Of a stretch of 64,000 nt of DNA, positions 33,801 to 45,800 are shown in pieces. This stretch comes from Achatina immaculata (taxonomy: Eukaryota > Mollusca > Gastropoda > Stylommatophora > Achatinidae), in contig CM019697.1 of NCBI GenBank assembly GCA_009760885.1, positions 26,624,210 through 26,688,209 on the forward strand. The letters run 5' to 3'. The notes under the pieces are model-generated. The model searched no databases and was not told where the DNA came from. It was given only the letters and a program-made list of their open reading frames with translations. Every line of letters starts with the position of its first letter. The stretch's first letter is position 1. The translations under genes were made by a program, and so were the position numbers.

Positions 33801-36800
33801 ACAGCCAAACATAACAACATAAACAGCCAAACATAACAACATGTACAGCCAAACATAACATATATAGCCAAACATAACAACATCTACAGGCACATAAGTA
33901 CCACTACTGATAATTATTTTAAACAAGTGAAATGACTTATAATTCTCTTGACTAAAAATGTAAACATTTGAAAGGATTACATTCACTACACGTGAGAGAA
34001 GTTTTTGAGTGTCCCAGTCTCCTAGTGTGAAGGTAGGAGCTCAGTCTGAACCAGGTAAACTACACAGCACCTGGCATTCCTTTTTGTAGTCATTCTATTG
34101 TGGAATTGTAGGATTTATCAAACAAGCAGAACTTAATCTATGACAAACTATTAGCCATGACAAGAAGAAGATACAGGAAAAGTACCAGCTATAACAAGAG
34201 GAGATAGCAAAAGTATTAGCTATAACAAGAGGAGATAGCAAAAGTATTAGCTATAACAAGAGATAGGAAAAGTATTAGCTATAACAAGAGATAGGAAAAG
34301 TATTAGCTATAACAAGAGATAGAAAAAGTATTAACTATAACAAGAGGAGATAGGAAAAGTATTAGCTATAACAAGAGATAGAAAAAGTATTAGCTATAAC
34401 AAGAGATAGGAAAAGTATTAGCTATAACAAGAGATAGAAAAAGTATTAACTATAACAAGAGATAGGAAAAGTATTAGCTATAACAAGAGATAGAAAAAGT
34501 ATTAGCTATAACAAGAGATAGGAAAAGTATTAGCTATAACAAGAGATAGAAAAAGTATTAGCTATAACAAGAGATAGGAAAAGTATTAGCTATAACAAGA
34601 GGAGATAGGAAAAGTATTAGCTATAACAAGAGATAGGAAAAGTATTAGCTATAACAAGAGATAGAAAAAGTATTAGCTATAACAAGAGATAGAAAAAGTA
34701 TTAGCTATAACAAGAGATAGAAAAAGTATTAGCTATAACAAGAGATAGAAAAAGTATTAGCTATAACAAGAGATAGAAAAAGTATTAGCTATAACAAGAG
34801 ATAGAAAAAGTATTAGCTATAACAAGAGGAGATAGGAAAAGTATTAGCTATAACAAGAGGAGACAGGGAAAAGTATTAGCTATAACAAGAGGAGACAGGG
34901 AAAAGTATTAGCTATAACAAGAGATAGAAAAAGTATTAGCTATAACAAGAGATAGGAAAAGTATTAACTATAACAAGAGATAGGAAAAGTATTAGCTATA
35001 ACAAGAGGAGATATGAAAAGTATTAGCTATAACAAGAGATAGGAAAAGTATTAGCTATAACAAGAGATAGAAAAAGTATTAGCTATAACAAGAGGAGATA
35101 GGAAAAGTATTAGCTATAACAAGAGGAGACAGGGAAAAGTATTAGCTATAACAAGAGGAGGCAGGAAAAGTATTAGCTATAACAAGAGGAGGCAGGAAAA
35201 GTATTAGCTATAACAAGAGGAGGCAGGAAAAGTATTAGCTATAACAAGAGGAGGCAGGAAAAGTATTAGCTATAACAAGAGGAGGCAGGAAAAGTATTAG
35301 CTAAAACAAGAAAAGATAGGTTTAACAAGAGGAGATAGATATAACAAGAGGAGACAAGAAAAGAATTAGCTACAAAGTATTAGCAATGAGGGGTGATTGA
35401 TAAGTTCTTGGCATAAGTTAAACGGATTATTTGTGGACAACTTTTTGAGGTTATTTCTCAACATAGTCCCCTTGCAAGTTTATGCACTTAGTCCAGTGAT
35501 CCTGGAGCATACGGATCCCTTCTTTGTAAAAGTCAGCATCTTGTGCCAGTAGAAAGTGGTCTACAGCATGAATGATGTCATCATTTGAAGCAAATCTGCG
35601 ACCATTGAGCTCCTTTTTGAGTTTGGTAAACAGATAATAGTCCGAAGGGGCCAGATCTGGGGAATAAGGAGGATGTTCAAGAAACTGGAAGCCGCATTCA
35701 TGAATGGCAGCCATTGCTACCACTGACTTGTGAACTAGAGCATTGTCTTGATGAAAGCTGACTCCTCTCGTCAATTTCCCTCGACGCTTTTCCTTCAATT
35801 TGACCTGCAGTTGCTTCACAAGATTAGTGTAATAGGCCCCAGTGACTGTTCTGCCCTTTTGAAGATAGTCTACCAATAGCACACCTTCTGAATCCCATAA
35901 GATAGAAGCCATCACTTTGCCTGCAGACAGAACCACCCTTGCTTTCTTTGGAGGTGGGGATCCATGATGTTTCCACTGCTTTGACTGTTCTTTGGTTTCT
36001 GGTTGAAAATGAAGAACCCAAGTCTCATCCATAGTCACTTTTCAGGATCTGTATAAAAATGGCCAAGTTTGCCTCTTGACATGTTGAGACAATGTCATTT
36101 GTGATCAACTCCATGTCATGGATTCTGCAGGTAGTTTCATCGGTGGTTACCATTCTTGGTCTTCCTGGACAGGGATCATCTTCCAGACTCTCCCTTCCAT
36201 GTTTGAATTAAGCTGTCCATTTCTTCACTGTGCTGTAAGAAGGGGCACTCTCCCCTAGAGTCTCTGCCCATGTCATGGATTCTGCAGGTAGTTTCATCGG
36301 TGGTTACCATTCTTGGTCTTCCTGGACAGGGATCATCTTCCAGACTCTCCCTTCCATGTTTGAATTAAGCTGTCCATTTCTTCACTGTGCTGTAAGAAGG
36401 GGCACTCTCCCCTAGAGTCTCTGCCATATCCTCATGGATCTCATTCAACAATAAGCCCTTGATGCAGAGGTAGCGAATGACTGCTCGATGAGAAACCATT
36501 TTCTCAATTTCTGCCAGCTCTTACCACTTCAGTAGCCTGTAAAAAAATCGGTTGCAGTTAATTTCTTGAAACTTGCTGTTTAATATTAACCTGATCTACA
36601 AATGCATCTAATATCAATTGTCTGTTTCAAGTATTTGTACCTTATGCCGAGAACTTATCAATCATCCCTTGTATAACAAGAGGAAACAAGAAAAGTATTA
36701 GCTATAACAAGAAGAGATAGATATAAACAGAGGTGATAGATATAACAAGAGATAGCTATAACAAGAGGATTTAGGAAATAGAAACAGAATTGATTAACAG

Positions 36801-39800
36801 AAATATCTGCAAGGAAAGCATTGTTCTCACTGACTGACCTGAAGAATTTTTGCCTTTAGAAAATAAAAGGACAGGAAATCCTTACAAAAATGTCAGACAA
36901 CAAAATGTATAGGAAAACCTGCAGTAAAATAAATGTCAAACAATGCACAGGAAAACCTGCAGTAAAATAAATGTCAGACAAGGTACAGGAAAACCTGCAG
37001 TAAAATAAATGTCAGACAATGTACAGGAAAACCTAAATTAAAATAAATGTCAAACAATGCACAGGAAAACCTGCAGTAAAATAAATGTCAGACAATGTGC
37101 AGGAAGACCTCTCTCTCTCTCTCTCTGAACCTTAAGTGCCCAGGGCACATGGGGCTTCCACAAGGGTTTTCCACAAATGCCTGTACTTTGCTTTTTTTTT
37201 CTGCTCTTGCCCAGGTGAGCCCTCTATTGCTCAACATCCTTTCTGTTGTTCTTCTCCATGTCTCTTTTGGTCTACCCTTACTTCTGTTCCCCTGTGGTGT
37301 CCATCTTAGTGCTATTTTTGGTAGTGAGTTGTCAGTCATTCGGAGCACATGTCCCAACCATCGCCAGCGTCTTTCCTCAATAATTGCTGTCAGTGGCTTC
37401 ATCTGCATTTCTGCCAACAAGATGTTATTTCTTAAGGTGTTTGGCCAAAATATTTGTCTAATTCTTCGTAAACATTTAGTCTGGAAAGAATTCAACTTGT
37501 TTTCTATGGTTTTGGTGATTTTCCAGCATTCACTTCCATAGAGTAGTAAACTTAGAACATTACTCTTAAATATCCTGATTTTCGTATTTATGCTTAGTTT
37601 TTTAGATTTCCATATAGTCTGCAGCACTGCAAAAGCCTGGTTTGCTCTAGTAAGTCAGACAAGTTACAGGAAAACTTGCAGTAAAATAAATGCCAGACAA
37701 TGTAAAGGAAAACTTGCAGTAAAGTAAATGTCAGACAAGATGCAGGAAAACCTGTAGTAAAATGAATGTCAGACAAGACAAGGTGCAGGAAAATCTTCAG
37801 TAAAATAAATGTCAGACAAGACAAGGTGCAGGAAAATCTTCAGTAAAATAAATGTCAGACAAGGTACAGGAAAACTTAAATTAAAATAAATGTCAGACAA
37901 GACTATGTACAGGAAAACTTACAGTAAAATAAATGTCAGACGCGAAAAGGTACAGAAAAACCTGCCGTAAAATAAATGTCAGACAAGGTACAGCAAAACC
38001 TGCAGTAAAATAAATGTCAGACAGGATACAGGAAAACCTGCAGTAAAATAAATGTCAGACAAGACAAGGTGCAGGAAAATCTTTAGTAAAATAAATGTCA
38101 GACAGGACAAGGTGCAGGAAAATCTTCAGTAAAATAAATGTCAGACAGGACAAGGTGCAGGAAAATCTTCAGTAAAATAAATGTCAGACAGGACAAGGTG
38201 CAGCAAAATCTTTAGTAAAATAAATGTCAGACAAGACAAGGTGCAGGAAAACTTACAGTAAAATAAATGTCACACAAGACTATGTACAGGAAAACCTAGA
38301 GTAAAATAAATGTCACACAAGACTATGTACAGGAAGACCTACAGTAAAATAAATGTCAGACAATGTACAGAAAATCCTACAGTAAAATAAATGTCAAACA
38401 AGGTACAGGAAAACTTACAGTAAAAGAAATGTCAGACAATGTGCAGGAAAATGAAACAAATGTTCTAGATTAATGGAAGACAGTACATCAGAGAACGAGT
38501 ATATATCTACTTGACATTTTGCCTTGCATGAATTTTGTAAACTGGGGAAAGGAATTTGAATGAATATTTGCCTGTAAGGAAAGGACACTTTACTTTGCAT
38601 GAAGTCTGTGGTGTGGGAACAAGACACTTTATCTGTCATGAAACTTCAACATCCACACTGTGGGAACAAGAATACAAACAGTCATGAACTACTGCTTGAG
38701 GGGGATTTTAAATATTAAATGCAGGACAGGATCAGGAACAAGGAGCTCTGGGAAAGGGTAGGACAAGAACCTAGAAACCTACAAATCATGTCTTGGAAAT
38801 GGAGGTGGATTGGCCATACTCTGAGAAAACCTGAAACTAGCATAGCAAGACAGGCACTGACATGGAATCCTCAAAGAAATAGAAAACAAGGAAGACCTAG
38901 ACTTACTTGGAGAGATAAATTATGACAGTGCTCAGAGACAAGGGATACACATGGAAGGAAGCAGAGAATAATTCCAAGAACAGGGATGACTGAAGAGCCT
39001 TTATCTGTGGCCTATGCTCTCAAGGGAGTGAAAGGCGATGATGATGATGATGTTGGAACAAGACACTTATCTGTCATAAAAATTAAAAGACACTTTATCT
39101 GCCATGAAACTTTAAGATCTAGGGCAACACTTCAGGCTGTTTAACTTTGCATGACTAGAGAAGGACACTTTTCCAGCTTAAACGGTGATACTTTCAATTG
39201 TTTACTGAAACATAATAAATATGTGCACATTTCATCTATTACACTTTTAGAAAATGGCTGCCACAATTTGAACTCAGGTGAATCAAACACTGCCTGAATG
39301 TCATGAGTTCTGTATCATTTATCTTCTTTGCAAAACCAAAATTTTGGTCTCATAACTTACTATTGGATGCAGACAATGTAATGCATAACTTATTAATGGA
39401 CTCAGATATTGATCTCACAACTTACTACTGGAGGCAGACATTGATAACTAACGTACTACTGGATGCAGAAAATGATATCTAACTTACTACTGGATGCAGA
39501 CAATGATATCTAACTTACTACTAGAGGCAGACATTGATATCTAACTTACTACTAGAGGCAGACATTGATATCTAACTTACTACTAGAGGCAGACATTGAT
39601 ATCTAACTTACTACTAGAGGCAGACATTGATATCTAACTTACTACTAGAGGCAGACATTGACATCTAACTTACTACTAGAGGCAGACATTAATATCTAAC
39701 TTACTACTAGAGGCAGACATTGATATCTAACTTACTACTAGAGGCAGATATTGATATCTAACTTACTACTAGAAGCAGATATTGATATCTAACTTACTAC

Positions 39801-42800
39801 TAGAAGCAGACATTGATATCTAACTTACTACTAGAGGCAGATATTGATATCTAACTTACTACTAGAGGCAGACATTGATATCTAACTTACTACTAGAGGC
39901 AGACATTGATATCTAACTTACTACTAGAGGCAGACATTGATATCTAACTTACTACTAGAGGCAGACATTGATATCTAACTTACTACTAGAGGCAGACATT
40001 GATATCTAACTTACTACTAGAGGCAGATATTGATATCTAACTTACTACTAGAAGCAGATATTGATATCTAACTTACTACTAGAGGCAGACATTGGCCTCA
40101 TCACAGGAACTCCATCTTGTTTAACATCTGACTTTTTCAAGTGAATCTGCAGATTAAGATTTATTCAATTATTTAATCTCTAATTTTTAGATGATGTGAA
40201 AAGTAAACACTCACATCAGCTGGCACAACAAATTGTTAAACCTCATGTTATGTAATAATTGCTATAACAAACAGTAATGTTTATATGATGTTATATAGTA
40301 TAACAATTAGCATAATCAACAATTACCCTTCAGTCTTACCCCATCTATAACTTCCAACTTTGGCAGTGACCCTGATATTGTGTGATGATACTCTGGCATC
40401 TCACCATCTTTCATCGTGAATGGGTTCCCGGCCAAATACAGTTCTGCCAGTTCAAAGCATCCAGACAGCAAACACTGTAATGAAAACATCCAGACAGCAA
40501 ACACTGTAATGAAAGCATCCAGACAGCAAACACTGTAATGAAAACATCCAGACAGCAAACACTGTAATGAAAACATCCAGACAGAAAACACTGTAATGAA
40601 AACATCCAGACAGAAAACACTGTAATGAAAACATCCAGACAGCAAACACTGTAATGAAAACATCCAGACAGAAAACACTGTAATGAAAACATCCAAACAA
40701 TAAACATTGTAATGAAGACATCCAAACAACAAACACTGTAATGAAAACATCCAAACAACAAATGGTGTAATGAAAACATTCAAACAATAAACACTGTAAT
40801 AAAAACAGCAATGGGATGATTCACAAACAATATGTGATTTAGTACACAGTATTTGCCACATACAACTATATACAACAGAAGAGCACAAACTTGTTGACAA
40901 ACACATGATGATGATTGTTTGGTAAGAAACTAATATCCTCACTGTTCTGAAACATTTTAAAAAAAAAGCAAAAAAAAAAAACCTTTTAAATGTGGCAAAA
41001 ATTGATATCTAACTTACTACTAGAGGCAGATATTGATATCTAACTTACTACTAGAGGCAGATATTGATATCTAACTTACTACTTGAGGCAGACATTGATA
41101 TCTAACTTACTACTAGAGGCAGATATTGATATCTAACTTACTACTAGAGGCAGACATTGACATCTAACTTACTACTAGAGGCAGACATTGATATCTAACT
41201 TACTACTAGAGGCAGACATTGATATCTAACTTACTACTAGAGGCAGACATTGATATTTAACTTACTACTAGAGGCAGACATTGATATCTAACTTACTACT
41301 AGAGGCAGATATTGATATCTAACTTACTACTAGAAGCAGATATTGATATCTAACTTACTACTAGAGGCAGACATTGGCCTCATCACAGGAACTCCATCTT
41401 GTTTAACATCTGACTTTTTCAAGTGAATCTGCAGATTAAGATTTATTCAATTATTTAATCTCTAATTTTTAGATGATGTGAAAAGTAAACACTCACATCA
41501 GCTGGCACAACAAATTGTTAAACCTCATGTTATGTAATAATTGCTATAACAAACAGTAATGTTTATATGATGTTATATAGTATAACAATTAGCATAATCA
41601 ACAATTACCCTTCAGTCTTACCCCATCTATAACTTCCAACTTTGGCAGTGACCCTGATATTGTGTGATGATACTCTGGCATCTCACCATCTTTCATCGTG
41701 AATGGGTTCCCGGCCAAATACAGTTCTGCCAGTTCAAAGCATCCAGACAGCAAACACTGTAATGAAAACATCCAGACAGCAAACACTGTAATGAAAGCAT
41801 CCAGACAGCAAACACTGTAATGAAAACATCCAGACAGCAAACACTGTAATGAAAACATCCAGACAGAAAACACTGTAATGAAAACATCCAGACAGAAAAC
41901 ACTGTAATGAAAACATCCAGACAGCAAACACTGTAATGAAAACATCCAGACAGAAAACACTGTAATGAAAACATCCAAACAATAAACATTGTAATGAAGA
42001 CATCCAAACAACAAACACTGTAATGAAAACATCCAAACAACAAATGGTGTAATGAAAACATTCAAACAATAAACACTGTAATAAAAACAGCAATGGGATG
42101 ATTCACAAACAATATGTGATTTAGTACACAGTATTTGCCACATACAACTATATACAACAGAAGAGCACAAACTTGTTGACAAACACATGATGATGATTGT
42201 TTGGTAAGAAACTAATATCCTCACTGTTCTGAAACATTTAAAAAAAAAAAGCAAAAAAAAAAAAAACCTTTTAAATGTGGCAAAAATTTTAATTATAAAA
42301 ATATATAAATACTGGCAAAATGCAAAAATATTTATTCAGTGAGAAAGATCACATACAATTTCCTGCCATCTGGAGAACTTGTTCTCACAGGCAAACAAGA
42401 TCTGAAGATTTGGGAACTGGCTGGGAAAACTTGAAAATTCTCTTAATCCATTTCCATTTATGTTCAGCTCCTCTATGGACCTGAGACAAGTTTCACAATC
42501 ATCTTAGCAAGATTTTTTTAAAAAAGAGACAACTTTCACAATCATTTTAGAAAGATAAAAACTGATTCAAGTTTCACAATAAATGAGTTAGATAAACATG
42601 GACCAATAAACAGGTAACTCTGTTGTCTATACTAACATTTTGTAAGCATTAACTCCACATATATGTTAGGAAAAAAAACCAACTACATTTAGAGTCTATG
42701 CAAACATCAGCATCACTGTGCTTCTGTTTAATGTAAAGCATGTTTCTTGAAATGTTCTATGATCATTTCATGTTCTATAATTTCATGTTCTATGATCATT

Positions 42801-45800
42801 TCTGGTCTTTGCATCTTTTAAACTGTTCCTATTCTGCGTCAAAGATTTTTTAGTTATTCCAGTTTTGGTATTTTAATCTTGTCTTGGAGCTTTTGCTGGC
42901 CAGTGACTCGAGTCAGAACCAGACACACATGCACGTACAAATAATTTATTCACATTTGTTATCACTTTATGGAGTAAATTATCTGTTAAAACTCTCATGC
43001 TCATACTGTTCAGTGAAATGTAAAAACATACACAAAAGAAGACAGAAAATTAAGATAAAACAGACTGGCTTCCATGAAAAAGTTAATCACTTTTTAAAAA
43101 AATTTATATTTGTTTCAAATCATCATTTTCAGTTTTTTATTTCTTACATAAAGTTATTTCAAATCAGCGGCCTCTCACAATCAAGCACAAAATATGGCTT
43201 AATTGGTACCTTGCTTGTACAACATAAATTTTGACTGTAAGAAATAATTGTGACAGTCTCTCCATAATTCTGTGAAAACATGGGAGTTAGACGTGTGCTT
43301 AAAGTCAGTTTTTATCACATTCTGTTTCTGTCTGGGAGTTTCTTTCCTTCCCTCTCTTTTACCAGAACAATGAGTGTCTAAGATAATATGTAATATTTTA
43401 CAATTCTTATTTAGTATTATTAATATTATTTCTGTAACATGTTTGTTACTCTAGTACTCACCTGACACTGTGTGGTTATGTCTGAATGAAAGTTAAGACA
43501 TGAAAGGCAGAATGTCAGATAGGGAAGGCAGAATGTCAGACACGAAAGGCAGAATGTCAGATAGGGAAGGTAGAATGTCAGATAGGGAAGGTAGAATGTC
43601 AGATAGGGAAGGCAGAATGTCAGATAGGGAAGGTAGAATGTCAGATAGGGAAGGTATAATGTCAGATAGGGAAGGCAGAATGTCAGATAGGGAAGGCAGA
43701 ATGTCAGATGGGAAAGGTAGAATGTCAGATAGGGAAGGTAGAATGTCAGATAGGGAAGGTAGAATGTCAGATAGGAAAGGCAGAATGTCAGATAGGAATG
43801 GTAGAATGTCAGATAGGGAAGGTAGAATGTCAGATAGGGAAGGCAGAATGTCAGATAGGGAAGGTAGAATGTCAGATAGGGAAGGCAGAATGTCAGATAG
43901 GGAAGGCAGAATGTCAGATAGGGAAGGCAGAATGTCAGATAGGGAAGGATGAATGTCAGATAGGAAAGGCATAATGTCAGATAGGAAAGGTAGAATGTCA
44001 GATAGGAAAGGCAGAATGTCAGATAGGAAAGGTAGAATGTCAGATAGGAATGGCAGAATGTCAGATAGGGAAGGCAGAATGTCAGATAGGGAAGGCAGAA
44101 TGTCAGACAGGAAAGGCAGAATGTCAGATCGGAAAGGCCAGAATGTTAGACAGGAAAGGTAAAATGTCAGAAAGGAATGTGTGCCTAATTCTTCACTCTC
44201 TTAAAATTAAATTTCTTCACTTGTTCACTCAATCATTCTATTCTCTGTATTTTAGTTGTCTGTTTGATTTTTCTATCATCTACTTCCACCATCATCAAGT
44301 TGCTACAGTAGCTGATGTCTATAATAGTAGATCCTGTCTTCCATATTACATGTTAAAGCAAAACTTGACTTTTTTTTCTGAAGACTGGCCATTCCCATAG
44401 GTCAGACTATCTGAATCCTGTCTCTGCGATGTCCACACAACTTGTGAGCAAGCTCATGACAAAGATATCAGATCTCATGGCACAGTCTTCACAATACATC
44501 TAATTAGTATACAAGTATATGTTATAAATCCTGTGCTCAAATATTTTAAGTTTCTTCTCCACTGACAATAATTTATGGTCATCTAAGTCATCCTCCAGTT
44601 GACTCAGCTATGGAAATGGGTACCTGACTACTAATGATAAGAAAAGCAGCCTCTGAAGGTGATAAATATCCAACTGCAGAACAAGGCACACTGGATTATA
44701 TGGCACATGCTGATGTTGTTGAAAGACAAGAAAAGTGGGAATTGTGTGAATTTCAGTCTCACAAAAAATAAAAAGACTTTGCTTGGGTCCAGAAGATGTG
44801 AACATCCAAAAATATGTATATTTCCTTGACTGTTGACCTATTCTAGGTAATTTGACCACTGACTGCTTCAAGATTACTTGAATGCTGACCATTTCTAGAT
44901 AACCTGATCACTAACCAATTTGGATAACTTGACAGTTGACCATTTCTGTATAACTTGACCACTGACCATTTCTGGATAACTTGACCAATGACCACTTCAA
45001 GATAACTTGACCTCTGACCACTCCTAGATAACTTGACCACTGACTACTTCTGTATAACTTGACAGCTGACCATTTTTAGATAACTTGATCATTGACCACT
45101 TCTAGTGAAACTAATAAAAACTAGAACCAAACAATCCCTGATGAAGTGACATCAGAACTAAACTCGTACCCCAGGCCGACAACAGCTGCTCTGTATTCAA
45201 TGCTCTCCAGGTTGTAAAATTCTTAGAAAAAAAATGATGTCCCATCTAAAGGTGGTAGAACAAATTCTCTGTCAGAAACTGTTGAGATCTGAAGTTAACA
45301 ACTTGTATGTGGTATTTGAAGTTAACAATTTGTATGTGGTCTATGTTGTCTATAAAAGGGAAAATCTCCACTTCCATGCCATTAAGGCATATTGGGGAAT
45401 ACGGTGTTAGGCCGTATTTTCTATGACCTTCGGCACATGAACGTGAGATGTGGTGAGTATCACGCCTGGCCGCTTTACCTTCCCAGGTTTCTCTGGTACC
45501 CATTTTTAGAGGCTGGGTGAACCCCGGGCCCGTATTTTCTATGACCTTTGGCACATGAACGTGAGATGTGGTGAGTATCAGGCCCGGCTGCTTTACCTTC
45601 CCAGGTTTCTCTGGTACCCATTTTTAGAGGCTGGGTGAACCCCAGGGCCTTTTTCAGCGTGTATCAGAAAAAAATCCCACTGCTGGGACTGAACCCAGTA
45701 CCGCCCGATTAGTAAACCGAGTGTCTAACCACTCAGCTAACCAGGCTACCATGTTGTCTATGCTGTGGCTAAATACACTAAGTGCTTCCTCACAGATCCA

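Larger units (their letters stand above)
31394..34750. repeat. 1677 bp tandem duplication carrying an LRR-gene exon
   Basis: 31,394-32,540 and 33,050-34,200 are nearly identical at a constant offset of 1677 bp. Each copy holds the 5' end of LINE C copy 2, a 29 bp array, the exon with VDSQLRAAAVEQDSMF, a TAGCCAAACATAACA array and the beginning of a 28 bp array. Breakpoints lie at the shared GGTCTTTCTTTAG and within the 28 bp array, so unequal exchange is likely. Confidence 0.9.
39700..42290. repeat. 1282 bp tandem duplication carrying two LRR-gene exons
   Basis: The block from within the 31 bp array to the poly-A run near 40,970 recurs at a constant offset of 1282 bp, ending near 42,265. Each copy holds the exon at 40077 and the exon at 40340 with both junction minisatellites. 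Sequence differences are almost absent in the unique parts. The poly-A runs (40,962 and 42,240) mark one breakpoint. Confidence 0.9.

Noticed and set aside
45130..45228. Possible LRR exon NLESIEYRAAVVGLGYE
   Set aside because: After the exon at 45,826 the required phase gives a stop. The next exon at 42,480 joins that exon perfectly without it.
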